Of a stretch of DNA of 33,871 bases, positions 12,460 to 25,071 are shown one piece after another. Both the position numbers and the translations under genes were made by a program. The stretch covers positions 1 to 33,871 of the forward strand of contig NZ_KB904582.1 in the NCBI RefSeq assembly GCF_000380125.1. Reading direction: 5' to 3'. The notes beneath the pieces were generated by a model that was not told the DNA's origin, ran no database searches, and saw only the letters and a program-made list of their open reading frames with translations. The DNA comes from Streptococcus ovis DSM 16829 (GTDB lineage: Bacteria > Bacillota > Bacilli > Lactobacillales > Streptococcaceae). Position 1 is the first letter of the stretch; the number at the start of each line of letters is the position of its first letter.

Positions 12460-13344
12460 ATGGAATTTATTATTTTTTTAGTATTCGTGTTTATCGTTTT
12501 AGGAATCATAGCCAGTACCATTTATGTGGTCCGTCAACAGACAGTTGTCATCATTGAGCGTTTTGGCAAGTACCAAGACACGATGGGAAGTGGTATCCAT
12601 ATTCGCATGCCGTTTGGCATCGATCGCATTGCTGCCCGTATTCAATTGCGGATGCTTCAAAGTGAACTAGTCGTGGAAACGAAGACAAACGACAATGTAT
12701 TCGTCACGCTAAATATAGCAACGCAATATCGGGTGAATGAAGAAAATGTTATGGATGCTTACTACAAACTGATGCGTCCAGAAGAACAAATTAAGTCTTA
12801 TATTGAAGATGCCTTACGTTCATCAGTACCGAAATTGACGCTTGATGAACTATTTGAGAAAAAAGATGAGATTGCTCTTGAAGTTCAACGACAAGTGGCA
12901 GAAGAAATGTCGACTTATGGGTACATCATCGTAAAAACCTTGATTACAAAAGTTGAACCAGATGCTGAAGTGAAGCAATCCATGAATGAAATCAATGCAG
13001 CACAACGGAAGCGTGTCGCAGCTCAAGAGTTAGCTGAAGCGGATAAAATTAAAATCGTAACAGCTGCCGAGGCAGAGGCTGAGAAAGATCGTCTGCATGG
13101 TGTGGGGATTGCCCAACAACGGAAGGCGATTGTAGATGGATTGGCTGATTCTATCGCAGAATTGAAAGAAGCAAATGTTGGAATGACAGAGGAACAAATT
13201 ATGGCCATTCTGTTAACCAACCAATATTTGGATACCTTGAATACCTTTGCGGCTAAGGGGCATCAAACAATATTCTTGCCAAATACACCAAATGGTGTGG
13301 AAGATATTCGCACACAGATTCTGACAGCCTTGAAAGCAAAATAA
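12460..13344 (+). CDS. SPFH/band-7 domain protein (stomatin/prohibitin family)
   Basis: A 294-residue protein with one N-terminal membrane helix (about residues 3-23), then a band-7 domain (R-Q-Q-T-V-V-I-I-E-R-F-G-K-Y at 25-38, I-R-M-P-F-G near 48-53) and a charged alanine-rich coiled coil (about 170-220: Q-E-L-A-E-A-D-K-I, A-E-A-E-A-E-K). Such proteins oligomerise at membrane microdomains and can regulate proteases such as FtsH; the role in streptococci is undefined. AAGGAGG precedes the start. No NfeD-like partner is adjacent, so it is a stand-alone paraslipin-type gene. Confidence 0.9.
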   Translation: MEFIIFLVFVFIVLGIIASTIYVVRQQTVVIIERFGKYQDTMGSGIHIRMPFGIDRIAARIQLRMLQSELVVETKTNDNVFVTLNIATQYRVNEENVMDAYYKLMRPEEQIKSYIEDALRSSVPKLTLDELFEKKDEIALEVQRQVAEEMSTYGYIIVKTLITKVEPDAEVKQSMNEINAAQRKRVAAQELAEADKIKIVTAAEAEAEKDRLHGVGIAQQRKAIVDGLADSIAELKEANVGMTEEQIMAILLTNQYLDTLNTFAAKGHQTIFLPNTPNGVEDIRTQILTALKAK

Positions 13345-13345
13345 T

Positions 13346-13365
13346 ACATTTTATATATAAAATGT
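13346..13365. repeat. Perfect 20-bp palindrome after the SPFH gene
   Basis: ACATTTTATA followed by TATAAAATGT, starting two bases after the stop codon. It is AT-rich with no T-run, so it may be a weak terminator, a cruciform or a binding site. Confidence 0.7.
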
Positions 13366-13397
13366 CCAATTTTCGAGAGGAAATGAGGCTAAAAGGC

Positions 13398-13426
13398 TTG
13401 ACATTTCAAATAAGCTATACTATAAT
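13398..13426 (+). promoter_or_regulatory. Consensus promoter of the 69-residue gene
   Basis: TTGACA, a 17-bp spacer and TATAAT: both boxes exact, 36 bp before ATG 13463. Confidence 0.92.
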
Positions 13427-13462
13427 TACTAATTGTAAATAGTAAAAAGAAAGGGGTTTCTC

Positions 13463-13672
13463 ATGACTAGCTACGAAAAAGTTGCAGCAGTAGTGGGGTG
13501 GGTCCGTGACAAAAAAATCACTGGATACCGCATCAGCAAAGAAACGAATGCTCGTGAGATGTCAGTCATCGCTCTTGCCCAAGGTAGAGCGAAAATTGAC
13601 AATATTTCATTTGCTACTGCCCTAGGGTTAATTGATTTTTACGACAAAAATCATAAAAAGTACGAAGGATAG
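13463..13672 (+). CDS. Small protein, 69 residues, possible HTH fold, function unknown
   Basis: It reads M-T-S-Y-E-K-V-A-A-V-V-G-W-V-R-D-K-K-I-T-G-Y-R-I-S... with R-I-S-K-E-T-N-A-R-E-M-S-V-I-A-L-A-Q-G-R at 23-42, which is reminiscent of the recognition part of a small XRE-like helix-turn-helix, followed by F-A-T-A-L-G-L-I-D-F-Y. It has a consensus promoter, a ribosome site (AAGGGG) and its own terminator, so it is surely a gene and probably well expressed. I do not recognise a named family; the DNA-binding idea rests only on the pattern. Confidence 0.82.
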   Translation: MTSYEKVAAVVGWVRDKKITGYRISKETNAREMSVIALAQGRAKIDNISFATALGLIDFYDKNHKKYEG

Positions 13673-13689
13673 TCCTATCATTTGCACGG

Positions 13690-13717
13690 AAGGTAACTGT
13701 CAAAAGTTACCTTTTTT
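13690..13717 (+). terminator. Terminator of the 69-residue gene
   Basis: AAGGTAACT (13690-13698) pairs with AGTTACCTT (13705-13713), followed by a T-run. Confidence 0.9.
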
Positions 13718-14111
13718 AATTTCTTTTAAAAATATGGATTTTCTTTAATTAAAGATAAAAAATAGGATAAATAAAAAAGGCCTGAAAAACCTTTTTATTT
13801 TGTGCTCAAGAAATGGTAAAAGCACCATTTGGTATTTCAGAATGTGACCAAAATGTCATCTAAAATATAAAATATGGCAGGGCTTCTGATGAGATGTGAT
13901 ACTTACGATTTGAGCCTAGTGTTTTAAATTTTTTGGATCTCAATGGCTCTCGAGTTTCAGGAATTTTTATCACGGATGAAAGTCTGTATTAAAGCGTGCA
14001 AATGCTATTGTTTTTCTGCTCGGATAATTACTGAAGAATAGATGTTGAAAAAATACCATTTGTCTTTACTCCAAAGACTATTTGTTTTTTGGGGAGTGAA
14101 AAATGAGAAAG
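13718..14111. other. 394-bp intergenic region without a supported gene
   Basis: The only structures are a terminator-like hairpin (AATAAAAAAGG 13770-13780 with CCTTTTTATT 13790-13799) and scattered short frames of under 25 codons. It reads like decayed sequence between the small gene and the inverted repeat that follows. Confidence 0.55.
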
Positions 14112-14269
14112 AGGCTGGGACAAAAAGATTTTTAGTTTAGAAAATCTATACCAATAAATCTACTTTTCTAATAAAATGTACATAAAAACGAACAAAGAGA
14201 CTCTTTAAATATATAAGAGATAGCCTTTGTTCGTTTTTTGTTTTATTGTTCAGAGTTTTGTCCCAGTCT
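14112..14269. repeat. Intergenic inverted-repeat element with GGCTGGGACAAAA ends
   Basis: The outer arms (14112-14125 and 14256-14269) match over 13 of 14 bases around the sequence CTGGGACAAAA / TTTTGTCCCAG. This end sequence recurs between genes in many streptococcal genomes (recalled, not searched). The arms enclose 130 bp with a second, perfect 14-bp inverted repeat. It could be a non-autonomous mobile repeat. It lies behind glnQ and probably supplies its terminator. Confidence 0.65.
14184..14239. terminator. Hairpin inside the repeat, probable bidirectional terminator
   Basis: AAAAACGAACAAAG (14184-14197) and CTTTGTTCGTTTTT (14225-14238) form a perfect 14-bp stem with A and T runs, 52 bp beyond the end of glnQ on the minus strand. 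Confidence 0.75.
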
Positions 14270-14290
14270 GGAATAAGACTTAACTTTCAT

Positions 14291-15031
14291 TTATTTCAAG
14301 AAACGTTGCAAAAATTCTTTGGTCCGTTCTTGTGTAGGATGTTCAAAAATATCTTGAGGAGTGCCTTCTTCAGCAATGACCCCTTTATCCATAAAGATGA
14401 CACGGTCAGACACTTCTTTAGCGAATTCCATTTCATGCGTTACGATAAGCATCGTTAATCCAGATTGAGCTAGGTCTTTCATTGTTTTTAGGACTTCTCC
14501 GACCATTTCTGGGTCTAAGGCGGAAGTTGGCTCATCAAAGAGCATAGCTTCTGGATTGACAGACAAGGCGCGTGCGATAGCAACACGTTGCTTTTGTCCA
14601 CCTGAAAGTTGCTTAGGTTTTGCTAGCCAATATTGTTCAGTCATACCAACCTTGTTGAGGTTTTCTTTGGCAATAGCTTCCGCTTCTGTACGAGAACGTT
14701 TCAGAACAGTTGTTTGAGCAACAATCGCATTTTCTAGCACATTGAGGTTTTCAAATAGATTGAAAGACTGGAAGACCATTCCTAATTTTTCACGATAAGT
14801 GGTCAAGTCGTATCCTTTTTCTAAAACATTTTCACCATGGAAAAGGATTTCACCCCCTGAGGGTTCTTCTAGTAAATTAATAGAGCGAAGAAAGGTTGAT
14901 TTTCCTGATCCAGATGAACCAATGATGGAGATAACTTCTCCTTTGTTGACAGAAAGAGAAATATCTTTCAACACCTCATTGTTTCCATATGATTTATTTA
15001 AATGATTGATTTCTAAGATGGTTTGTGACAT
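14291..15031 (-). CDS. glnQ: GlnQ, ATP-binding protein of a polar amino acid ABC importer
   Basis: A 246-residue ABC ATPase. Walker [10 protein letters not shown] (38-46), Q-loop M-V-F-Q-S-F-N-L-F, signature L-S-G-G-Q-K-Q-R, Walker [12 protein letters not shown] and switch histidine in V-T-H-E-M-E-F are all intact; the last pattern is typical of the polar amino acid (PAAT) subfamily. It powers the fused receptor-permease encoded just upstream on the same strand (eight bases between genes), probably for glutamine or glutamate. GGAGAG precedes the start. Confidence 0.94.
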   Translation of the reverse strand: MSQTILEINHLNKSYGNNEVLKDISLSVNKGEVISIIGSSGSGKSTFLRSINLLEEPSGGEILFHGENVLEKGYDLTTYREKLGMVFQSFNLFENLNVLENAIVAQTTVLKRSRTEAEAIAKENLNKVGMTEQYWLAKPKQLSGGQKQRVAIARALSVNPEAMLFDEPTSALDPEMVGEVLKTMKDLAQSGLTMLIVTHEMEFAKEVSDRVIFMDKGVIAEEGTPQDIFEHPTQERTKEFLQRFLK

Positions 15032-15039
15032 AAGCTCTC

Positions 15040-16593
15040 CTATATTTGCATCTGGTTTGCCCCGGTAGTGTAATTGTCTGAATCAAAACGTTTTTCAATA
15101 GAGCGTAAGATACGAGTGACAGTAAAGGTTAGGACGAAGTAGATAATAGCAATGATGGTAAAGGTTTGGAAATATTGGTAAGTTTGTGTGGCAACAGTAT
15201 TCCCAGAGAAATACAATTCTACAACAGAGATTACATTCAATACAGAAGTATCTTTGATGTTGATGACAAACTCGTTACCAGTGGCAGGTAAAATGTTTCG
15301 AATAACTTGTGGCAAGACGACTTTACGCATGGTCTGACCATGAGTGAAACCAAGAGCAGTTGCTGCTTCAAATTGTCCTTTATCAACAGCAAAGATACCA
15401 CCACGTACAATTTCACTCATGTATGCCCCTGTATTAATCGAAACGATGAAGATAGCGGCGAGTGTTCGATTAATTGAAATGCCAAATGCTTGCGCAGTTC
15501 CGTAATAGATGACCATTGATTGTACAATCATCGGTGTACCACGGAAAATTTCAATATAAGCTGTTAAGAACCAACCGAAGACTTTTTGTAAAGCAGCCAC
15601 AACAGCTTTCTCTGACTTGGGTGCTGTACGGAAAACACCAATGAGCAATCCGATGATAAGACCAACGATGGTACCAATCATAGAAATAAGAAGGGTGATC
15701 CCTGTTCCTCGTAAAAATTGTTTCCAGTTTTTAGAAAGAATGGTTCCCATTTGTTGGAAGAAATTTGGAGTTTCTTCTTGGTCAGCATCGTCTGCTGGTT
15801 GGATGTTAATCATTTTGTCCATTAAAGCAACGCGATCTTTTTCAGAAATAGTAGACAAGACATCATTGACTTGGACGAGTGTAGCAACGTCATCTTTTCG
15901 TAAACCAACAGCGGTAGCAGCATCTGATTCTGAAACTTCAAAGCCTGGATCAGGAGCAATCATTTTAAATGTTTTGTTGGCACTTTCAGCAGTAAGAGCT
16001 TCAGGACGTTCTGAAATGTACGCATCAATCACGCCTGATGACAGTGCTTGACGCATTTGAGAGAAGTCTCCCATTGGTGTTTGCGCATCTACCCCAGCTA
16101 ATTGTGGGAAAAGGTTGACATGCCATACACCTTGTTGGGCAGTGATTTTAGCATTTTTAAAATCATCAAGTCCCTTGGCGTCAGCGAATTCTCCATCCCG
16201 TGATACGACGAGTACGGGTTCGCTTGTGTAATAACTATTTGAGAACGAAATTTCTAATTTACGTTCTTCTGTTGGACTCATACCTGCGGCAATCATATCG
16301 ATTTTACCTGATGTCAAAGCTGGAATTAAACCAGTCCAAGAAATTTTGACCACCAATGGTTTTTTCCCCATGGATTCTGCAATCTTCTTAGCAATCTGTA
16401 CATCATACCCGTTGGCATATTGATTTGTGCCTTCAATCTTGACGGCACCGTTTGAATCGTCTTCCTGCGTCCAGTTGAAAGGAGCATAGGCCGCTTCCAT
16501 TCCGACACGGAGGTATTCGTCAGCTTTTACGCGGAATCCTGTAGCAATCAAAGCGACGAGAGTTAAGAGAAGTAAGGCGTATTTTTTCTTCAT
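15040..16593 (-). CDS. glnP: GlnP, fused substrate-binding protein and permease
   Basis: A 517-residue fusion. A signal-like helix (about residues 5-19, ending V-K-A-D-E) leads into one periplasmic-type binding domain (about 25-270, with [15 protein letters not shown] and [10 protein letters not shown]) and then a PAAT permease domain (about 295-510) whose EAA loop reads E-A-A-T-A-L-G-F near the middle. Lactococcal GlnP has two binding domains; this form has one. The start is ATG 16593 with AAAGGAG eight bases upstream; twenty further in-frame codons upstream lie over the promoter. With GlnQ it forms the importer. Confidence 0.94.
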   Translation of the reverse strand: MKKKYALLLLTLVALIATGFRVKADEYLRVGMEAAYAPFNWTQEDDSNGAVKIEGTNQYANGYDVQIAKKIAESMGKKPLVVKISWTGLIPALTSGKIDMIAAGMSPTEERKLEISFSNSYYTSEPVLVVSRDGEFADAKGLDDFKNAKITAQQGVWHVNLFPQLAGVDAQTPMGDFSQMRQALSSGVIDAYISERPEALTAESANKTFKMIAPDPGFEVSESDAATAVGLRKDDVATLVQVNDVLSTISEKDRVALMDKMINIQPADDADQEETPNFFQQMGTILSKNWKQFLRGTGITLLISMIGTIVGLIIGLLIGVFRTAPKSEKAVVAALQKVFGWFLTAYIEIFRGTPMIVQSMVIYYGTAQAFGISINRTLAAIFIVSINTGAYMSEIVRGGIFAVDKGQFEAATALGFTHGQTMRKVVLPQVIRNILPATGNEFVINIKDTSVLNVISVVELYFSGNTVATQTYQYFQTFTIIAIIYFVLTFTVTRILRSIEKRFDSDNYTTGANQMQI

Positions 16594-16624
16594 AATGTCT
16601 CCTTTGTTAAAAAATAGTGAATCC

Positions 16625-16653
16625 ATTGTATAAAAAATTCTGAAAATTTGCAA
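16625..16653 (-). promoter_or_regulatory. Promoter of glnPQ
   Basis: On the minus strand TTGCAA (16653-16648), a 17-bp spacer and TACAAT (16630-16625), 32 bp before ATG 16593. Confidence 0.75.
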
Positions 16654-16901
16654 TAGTTTATTTTTGAAAAATTAAAAAAATCTATTTTTACGAATAAAAG
16701 AAGTTTTTGACCTGATTTTTTTGATACAGATCGGAATATGAAAAGGCCATGCAACGGCTTGTTGCTGCCTTGCAAACAGTTGCTGGATGTCAGTCTTTTC
16801 AAATCACTAGGAATGCAGAGATCGTATCAACAGATAAAACCTGATTCGATACGATATGGTAACACTTGTCTATCATTCATCGAAAATCATTTTAAATTTT
16901 A

Positions 16902-16910
16902 TGGTATAAT
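16902..16910 (+). promoter_or_regulatory. Extended -10 promoter of uppP
   Basis: TGG-TATAAT with no good -35 box, 29 bp before the GTG start. The preceding 240 bp up to the glnP promoter hold no supported gene. Confidence 0.65.
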
Positions 16911-16938
16911 GGTAGAAAATGTATGGAGGAAAGAAATA

Positions 16939-17772
16939 GTGGTAGAGATTTTGAAGGCAATCTTTTTTGGGATTGTAGAAGGGATTACAGAGTGGCTTCC
17001 AGTTTCAAGTACGGGTCACTTGATTTTGATGCAGGAGTTTATCCAATTGAACCAGACGAAAGCGTTCATGGATATGTTTAACATTGTTATTCAGCTAGGA
17101 GCTATCTTGGCGGTTATGGTGATTTACTTTGAACGTCTGAATCCTTTTCAACCGGGTAAAACAAAGAGAGAAATTCAGTTGACATGGCAATTATGGCTGA
17201 AGGTTGTGATTGCTTGTTTGCCATCAATCGTGATTGCAGTACCTCTGGATGACTGGTTTGAGGCTCATTTTAGCTTTATGATTCCTATTGCGATTGCCTT
17301 GATTGTATATGGGGTTGCCTTTCTTTGGATTGAACATCGAAATGCAGCAGTGGAACCTCAAGTGACAACATTGGCACAGATGTCCTATAAAACAGCTTTC
17401 TTAATCGGCTGTTTTCAGGTGTTGAGTATTGTTCCAGGAACTAGTCGGTCTGGGGCTACCATTTTAGGCGGTATCATACTTGGGACTAGTCGTTCTGTTG
17501 CGGCAGATTTCACCTTCTTTCTTGCGATTCCTACGATGTTTGGGTATAGTGGATTGAAAGCTTTTAAATTCTTTTTAGATGGAAATGTTTTAACACTTTC
17601 TCAGGGAATTGTATTGTTAATTGCTAGTGTCACCGCTTTTGTAGTTAGCTTGTACGCAATCCGATTCTTGACAGATTATGTGAAAAAACATGACTTTACT
17701 GTTTTTGGAAAATACCGTATTGGACTGGGTCTGGTGCTGATTGCCTATTCTTTGTTTACTTGGATCTTCTAA
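16939..17772 (+). CDS. uppP: UppP (BacA), undecaprenyl-diphosphate phosphatase
   Basis: A 277-residue integral membrane enzyme that recycles the lipid carrier of peptidoglycan synthesis and confers bacitracin tolerance. The signatures [17 protein letters not shown] (11-27) and P-G-T-S-R-S-G-A-T (near 165-173) hold the catalytic glutamates, serine and arginine. The start is taken as GTG 16939 with GGAGGA eight bases upstream, giving the family's normal length; an in-frame ATG 201 bp further up would add a hydrophilic extension across the promoter. Single-gene unit. Confidence 0.95.
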   Translation: MVEILKAIFFGIVEGITEWLPVSSTGHLILMQEFIQLNQTKAFMDMFNIVIQLGAILAVMVIYFERLNPFQPGKTKREIQLTWQLWLKVVIACLPSIVIAVPLDDWFEAHFSFMIPIAIALIVYGVAFLWIEHRNAAVEPQVTTLAQMSYKTAFLIGCFQVLSIVPGTSRSGATILGGIILGTSRSVAADFTFFLAIPTMFGYSGLKAFKFFLDGNVLTLSQGIVLLIASVTAFVVSLYAIRFLTDYVKKHDFTVFGKYRIGLGLVLIAYSLFTWIF

Positions 17773-17794
17773 AGCTGGCTTGTCCAGCTTTTCC
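17771..17794 (+). terminator. Terminator of uppP
   Basis: AAAGCTGG (17771-17778) pairs with CCAGCTTT (17784-17791), T-rich tail; the stem overlaps the stop codon. Confidence 0.85.
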
Positions 17795-17795
17795 T

Positions 17796-17824
17796 TTGTA
17801 AAAAACAAGGAATTCTTGTATAAT
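17796..17824 (+). promoter_or_regulatory. Promoter of mecA-rgpG
   Basis: TTGTAA, a 17-bp spacer and TATAAT, immediately after the uppP terminator and 28 bp before ATG 17853. Confidence 0.75.
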
Positions 17825-17852
17825 TAATAGATATCATGTGCGAGGTATAACT

Positions 17853-18578
17853 ATGAAAATGAAACAAATCAGTGATTCCACATTGAAAATCACGATTAAA
17901 ATGGAAGATTTAGAAGAACGTGGCATGGAATTGGCTGACTTTCTCATTCCGCAAGAAAAAACCGAGGACTTTTTCTATGCAGTGCTGGATGAGTTGGATT
18001 TGCCAGTCACGTTTAAAGAGAGTGGCATGCTGAGTTTCCGTGTAACACCAAAACCAGATAAAATTGATATTTTTGTGACAAAATCAGATTTGGACCAGTC
18101 ACTTGATTTCGATGATTTGGCCGAAATGGCAAATATGGATGAAATTTCTCAGATGACCCCGGATGAATTTTTAAAGACTTTGGAAAAGACTGTTCGGGAT
18201 AAGAGTCTTGGCATGGGGGATGAACAGGCCATTCGGCACTTAGAAGAAGTAGAACAACAAGAAGAAGCGGCAGAAGAATATCATCCTTATATTTACTATA
18301 TATTGCAGTTTAAAGATTTAGGACAGGCAGTGCGGTTTGCACATACGATTGATTTTGAAGTAGATACCTCAGAATTGTATAAGATGGATCACTCGTATTA
18401 CATGACTGTTTTGATTCATGTTGCAAATCGTTCGCAACACTATCCAGCCTACCTACTGTCAAGAATGCTCGAATACGTTGATGATACACAAATAAGTCGC
18501 CCAGTCTTACAAGAGCACGGTCAATTGTTATTAGAATCAGGTGCACTCGAAGAATTGAGAAAGGTTCAGTTGGCATGA
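17853..18578 (+). CDS. mecA: MecA, adaptor protein for the ClpC protease
   Basis: A 241-residue acidic adaptor. The N-terminal substrate-binding part starts M-K-M-K-Q-I-S-D-S-T-L-K-I-T-I and includes D-L-E-E-R-G-M-E-L-A-D-F, an acidic linker rich in glutamate lies at about 125-150, and the C-terminal ClpC-binding domain follows (Y-I-Y-Y-I-L-Q-F-K-D-L). In streptococci MecA-ClpC degrades the competence sigma factor ComX, whose gene starts at 33646 in this window. ATG 17853 follows CGAGGT; an in-frame GTG at 17838 is less likely. It overlaps the next gene by four bases. Confidence 0.94.
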   Translation: MKMKQISDSTLKITIKMEDLEERGMELADFLIPQEKTEDFFYAVLDELDLPVTFKESGMLSFRVTPKPDKIDIFVTKSDLDQSLDFDDLAEMANMDEISQMTPDEFLKTLEKTVRDKSLGMGDEQAIRHLEEVEQQEEAAEEYHPYIYYILQFKDLGQAVRFAHTIDFEVDTSELYKMDHSYYMTVLIHVANRSQHYPAYLLSRMLEYVDDTQISRPVLQEHGQLLLESGALEELRKVQLA

Positions 18579-19738
18579 TTCCATTTCCATTGAAGTACAT
18601 CATGGTATTGATTGCTACCTTGATTGTTTCGGCGATTTCGACCCCTCTTGTTCGTTTTTTAGCCTTTAAAATAGGGGCGGTTGATAATCCGAATGCACGT
18701 CGAATCAATAAGGTTCCCATGCCAACAGCGGGTGGCTTAGCCATTTTTATCTCTTTTATTATTTCAACTTTGTTTTTTCTACCAGGATTGGTCAAGCATT
18801 TGAATTATAATGGGACGTACGTTGACTATGTAGTGCCAATCATCATAGCTGGCGGAATTGTCATTGTGACAGGCTTGATTGACGATATCAAAGAGTTGAA
18901 GCCGATTCCTAAATTACTCGGAATTGTCGTAGCAGCCTCTATTGTTTGGATGTGGACGGGCTTCCGTTTTAATGATTTTAAGATTCCTTTTGGAGGCCCC
19001 CTCCTTCATTTTCCATTATGGTTATCTTTTCTGTTGACCGTATTATGGATTGTTGCAATTACGAATGCAGTCAATTTGATTGACGGGTTGGATGGACTGG
19101 TATCAGGGGTTTCCATCATTTCCTTGACGACAATGGGTCTGGTTTCTTACTTCTTTCTCCATGATAGCAATATTTTTCTACCACTGACAATTTTTATTCT
19201 AGTGGCTGCAATTGTGGGATTTTTGCCGTACAACTATCATCCAGCTATTATCTACTTGGGAGATACTGGTGCGTTGTTCATCGGTTTTATGATTGGTGTT
19301 CTATCCTTGCAGGGGCTGAAAAATTCAACAGCTGTAGCAGTTGTAACTCCGATGATTATTTTGGGAGTTCCGATTACAGATACGGTTATTGCTATTATTC
19401 GTAGAACGCTATCGGGTCAAAAAATTTATGAAGCAGACCGGATGCATTTACATCATCGGCTCCTATCAATGGGACTCACCCATCGTGGAACGGTTTTAGT
19501 GATTTATGCCATTTCGTTTGTCTTTTCATTGACTTCTCTCCTGCTCAATGTCTCTAGTCGTTTGGGAGGAGTGATGTTGCTGGTTGCGCTTGTTCTAGGG
19601 GTACTTGTTTTGAGTGAAATGATTGGTATTTTTGGTGAAAACCGAACGCCGCTTTTGAATACATTACGCTTTATTGGGAACAGTTCCTACCGGCAAGAAG
19701 TGCTTGAGAAGTGTCGAAAAAAACGGGCATCAAAATAA
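18575..19738 (+). CDS. rgpG: RgpG/TagO/WecA-type GlcNAc-1-phosphate transferase
   Basis: A 387-residue polytopic membrane enzyme that links GlcNAc-1-phosphate to undecaprenyl phosphate, the first step of wall polysaccharide synthesis. It has about eleven helices, D103-D104 in L-I-D-D-I-K-E-L, the catalytic segment N-A-V-N-L-I-D-G-L-D-G (164-174), G-D-T-G-A-L-F-I-G-F and the sugar-binding H-L-H-H-R-L-L. ATGA overlap with mecA indicates translational coupling. In S. mutans the orthologue rgpG starts the rhamnose-glucose polymer. Confidence 0.92.
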   Translation: MIPFPLKYIMVLIATLIVSAISTPLVRFLAFKIGAVDNPNARRINKVPMPTAGGLAIFISFIISTLFFLPGLVKHLNYNGTYVDYVVPIIIAGGIVIVTGLIDDIKELKPIPKLLGIVVAASIVWMWTGFRFNDFKIPFGGPLLHFPLWLSFLLTVLWIVAITNAVNLIDGLDGLVSGVSIISLTTMGLVSYFFLHDSNIFLPLTIFILVAAIVGFLPYNYHPAIIYLGDTGALFIGFMIGVLSLQGLKNSTAVAVVTPMIILGVPITDTVIAIIRRTLSGQKIYEADRMHLHHRLLSMGLTHRGTVLVIYAISFVFSLTSLLLNVSSRLGGVMLLVALVLGVLVLSEMIGIFGENRTPLLNTLRFIGNSSYRQEVLEKCRKKRASK

Positions 19739-19742
19739 GATA

Positions 19743-19769
19743 AAAACAGAGTCAACACTCTGTTTTTTT
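19743..19769 (+). terminator. Terminator of mecA-rgpG
   Basis: AAAACAGAGT (19743-19752), loop CAAC, ACTCTGTTTT (19757-19766) and more Ts. Confidence 0.92.
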
Positions 19770-19823
19770 GAGTCAAATCAGCTGTTATCTTGAAACAACA
19801 TCAGAGCAATATGGGCCGTTTTT

Positions 19824-19832
19824 TGGTATAAT
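19824..19832 (+). promoter_or_regulatory. Extended -10 promoter of the suf operon
   Basis: TGG-TATAAT, 29 bp before ATG 19862, with AGGAG as the ribosome site. No clear -35 box. Confidence 0.65.
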
Positions 19833-19861
19833 AGCGTGGAAAAAAATAAAAGGAGATTATC

Positions 19862-20638
19862 ATGTCAGTATTAGAAATTAAAGACTTGCATGTTGAAATT
19901 GAAGGCAAAGAAATCCTCAAAGGTGTTAACTTGACCTTAAAGACAGGTGAGATTGCAGCCATTATGGGTCCAAATGGGACGGGGAAATCTACCCTATCTG
20001 CAGCGATTATGGGAAATCCGAACTATGAAGTCACAAAGGGGGAAGTTCTTTTTGATGGTATGAATATCTTGGAGTTGGAAGTCGATGAGCGCGCTCGTAT
20101 GGGACTCTTTCTAGCGATGCAATACCCGTCAGAAATTCCGGGAATCACCAATGCTGAATTTCTACGTGCTGCCATGAATGCTGGCAAAGAGGAAGATGAA
20201 AAAATTGGGGTGCTGCCATTTATTAAGAAACTAGATGAAAAAATGGCTCTTCTTAATATGAAAGAAGAAATGGCAGAACGCTATCTGAATGAAGGTTTTT
20301 CAGGTGGGGAAAAGAAACGCAATGAGATACTGCAATTATTGATGATCGAACCAACGTTTGCTATTCTTGACGAAATTGACTCAGGCTTGGATATTGATGC
20401 CCTCAAAGTTGTTTCAAAAGGGGTCAATGCTATGCGTGGTGAGGGGTTTGGAGCGATGATTATCACGCATTACCAACGATTACTCAATTACATCACACCG
20501 GATGTTGTTCATGTCATGATGGAAGGTCGTGTTGTGGCTTCTGGTGGGCCAGAATTAGCAGCACGTCTTGAAAAAGAAGGATATATCCATCTAGCAGCTG
20601 AACTGGGAATTGATTATACAGAGCATGAAGAAGCCTAG
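19862..20638 (+). CDS. sufC: SufC, ATPase of the SUF iron-sulfur assembly machinery
   Basis: A 258-residue cytosolic ABC-type ATPase. Walker A G-P-N-G-T-G-K-S (36-43), SufC-type signature F-S-G-G-E-K-K-R-N-E (146-155), Walker B F-A-I-L-D-E-I-D-S-G-L-D (167-178) and a switch histidine in I-I-T-H-Y all present. It binds SufB and SufD as the cluster scaffold. First gene of sufCDSUB, with a standard promoter and AGGAG. Confidence 0.96.
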   Translation: MSVLEIKDLHVEIEGKEILKGVNLTLKTGEIAAIMGPNGTGKSTLSAAIMGNPNYEVTKGEVLFDGMNILELEVDERARMGLFLAMQYPSEIPGITNAEFLRAAMNAGKEEDEKIGVLPFIKKLDEKMALLNMKEEMAERYLNEGFSGGEKKRNEILQLLMIEPTFAILDEIDSGLDIDALKVVSKGVNAMRGEGFGAMIITHYQRLLNYITPDVVHVMMEGRVVASGGPELAARLEKEGYIHLAAELGIDYTEHEEA

Positions 20639-20676
20639 TCTTTGTCATTGGCAAACTTTTTAGAAAGAGAGAAAAA

Positions 20677-23601
<2,925 letters not shown>

Positions 23602-23658
23602 ACGTCAGATGGAGACTTCCCAGATGATGTGTCACTGCGGTAAGAGAAAGGAAGATTT

Positions 23659-25071
23659 ATGTCAGAAGAAATGATTGAACCAAAGGCGATTGATCTAGGG
23701 GAATACCAATTTGGTTTTCATGATGATGTGGAGCCGATTTATTCAACAGGAAAAGGCTTGAACGAAGCTGTCATTCGTGAAATGTCTGCAGCCAAAGGGG
23801 AGCCGGAATGGATGTTGGATTTTCGTTTAAAATCCTATGAAGCCTTTAAAAAAATGCCTATGCAAACTTGGGGAGCGGATTTATCTGATTTAGATTTTGA
23901 TGATATTATTTATTATCAAAAGGCGTCCGAAAAACCTGTGAAAAGCTGGGATGATGTTCCAGATAAAATCAAGGAAACCTTTGAGCGAATCGGAATTCCA
24001 GAAGCTGAGCGTGCCTATCTGGCTGGAGCGGCTGCTCAGTACGAATCAGAAGTGGTTTACCACAATATGAAAGAAGAATATGATAAGTTGGGAATCATCT
24101 TTACAGATACAGATTCTGCTCTTAAAGAATATCCTGAGTTGTTCAAAAAATACTTTGCCAAATTAGTTCCCCCAACAGATAATAAATTGGCTGCGCTGAA
24201 CTCAGCCGTGTGGTCAGGTGGAACCTTCATTTATGTTCCGAAAGGAGTTAAATGTGAAGTCCCACTTCAAACGTATTTCCGGATTAATAATGAGGGAACG
24301 GGTCAGTTTGAGCGCACATTGATTATTGTGGATGAGGGGGCAAGCGTTCACTATGTTGAAGGTTGTACAGCTCCGACCTATTCCACTGCAAGCTTACACG
24401 CTGCAGTTGTAGAAATTATTGCCCACGAAGGTGCGTATATGCGTTATACAACCATTCAAAACTGGTCTGACAATGTTTATAATTTAGTAACCAAGCGAGC
24501 GCGTGCTGAAAAAAATGCCACTGTTGAGTGGATTGATGGAAATCTTGGTGCGCATACAACGATGAAATACCCAGCTGTTTACCTTGAAGGAGAAGGAGCT
24601 CGCGGGACGATGTTGTCAATTGCCTTTGCCAATAAAGGACAGCATCAAGACACAGGTGCGAAGATGATTCACAATGCACCGCATACCAGCTCTTCCATCG
24701 TATCTAAGTCCATTGCTAAAAGTGGTGGTGAAGTAAACTATCGCGGACAAGTTACCTTCAATAAAAATTCGAAGAAATCAGTGAGTCATATTGAATGTGA
24801 TACGATTATTATGGATGATATCTCACGTTCGGATACCATTCCATTCAATGAAATCCATAACTCACAAGTCGCCTTGGAACACGAAGCGAAAGTATCTAAA
24901 ATCTCAGAAGAGCAGCTCTACTATCTCATGAGTCGTGGTTTATCAGAACAAGAAGCAACTGAAATGATTGTCATGGGATTTGTCGAACCATTTACCAAAG
25001 AACTCCCAATGGAATACGCTGTTGAGTTGAATAGACTGATCGCATATGAGATGGAGGGTTCAGTAGGTTGA
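23659..25071 (+). CDS. sufB: SufB, scaffold subunit of SufBCD
   Basis: A 470-residue protein, the most conserved SUF component. It shows [17 protein letters not shown] near 235, the catalytic-type stretch [13 protein letters not shown], and the C-terminal [17 protein letters not shown]. Cluster assembly takes place at the SufB-SufD interface. Last gene of the operon; its stop codon overlaps the first arm of a long hairpin. Confidence 0.96.
   Translation: MSEEMIEPKAIDLGEYQFGFHDDVEPIYSTGKGLNEAVIREMSAAKGEPEWMLDFRLKSYEAFKKMPMQTWGADLSDLDFDDIIYYQKASEKPVKSWDDVPDKIKETFERIGIPEAERAYLAGAAAQYESEVVYHNMKEEYDKLGIIFTDTDSALKEYPELFKKYFAKLVPPTDNKLAALNSAVWSGGTFIYVPKGVKCEVPLQTYFRINNEGTGQFERTLIIVDEGASVHYVEGCTAPTYSTASLHAAVVEIIAHEGAYMRYTTIQNWSDNVYNLVTKRARAEKNATVEWIDGNLGAHTTMKYPAVYLEGEGARGTMLSIAFANKGQHQDTGAKMIHNAPHTSSSIVSKSIAKSGGEVNYRGQVTFNKNSKKSVSHIECDTIIMDDISRSDTIPFNEIHNSQVALEHEAKVSKISEEQLYYLMSRGLSEQEATEMIVMGFVEPFTKELPMEYAVELNRLIAYEMEGSVG

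Noticed and set aside
12460-13344. SPFH protein as part of a defence system
   Set aside because: Its context is backbone on both sides, with no nuclease or NfeD-like partner; it looks like an ordinary housekeeping paralogue.
16738-16938. N-terminal extension of UppP from an upstream ATG
   Set aside because: It is hydrophilic, lies over the promoter, and the family starts at V-E-I-L-K-A-I; GTG 16939 has an excellent ribosome site.
16654-16938. Possible riboswitch before uppP
   Set aside because: Short inverted motifs exist, but no terminator-antiterminator pair, and the promoter lies only 29 bp from the start codon.
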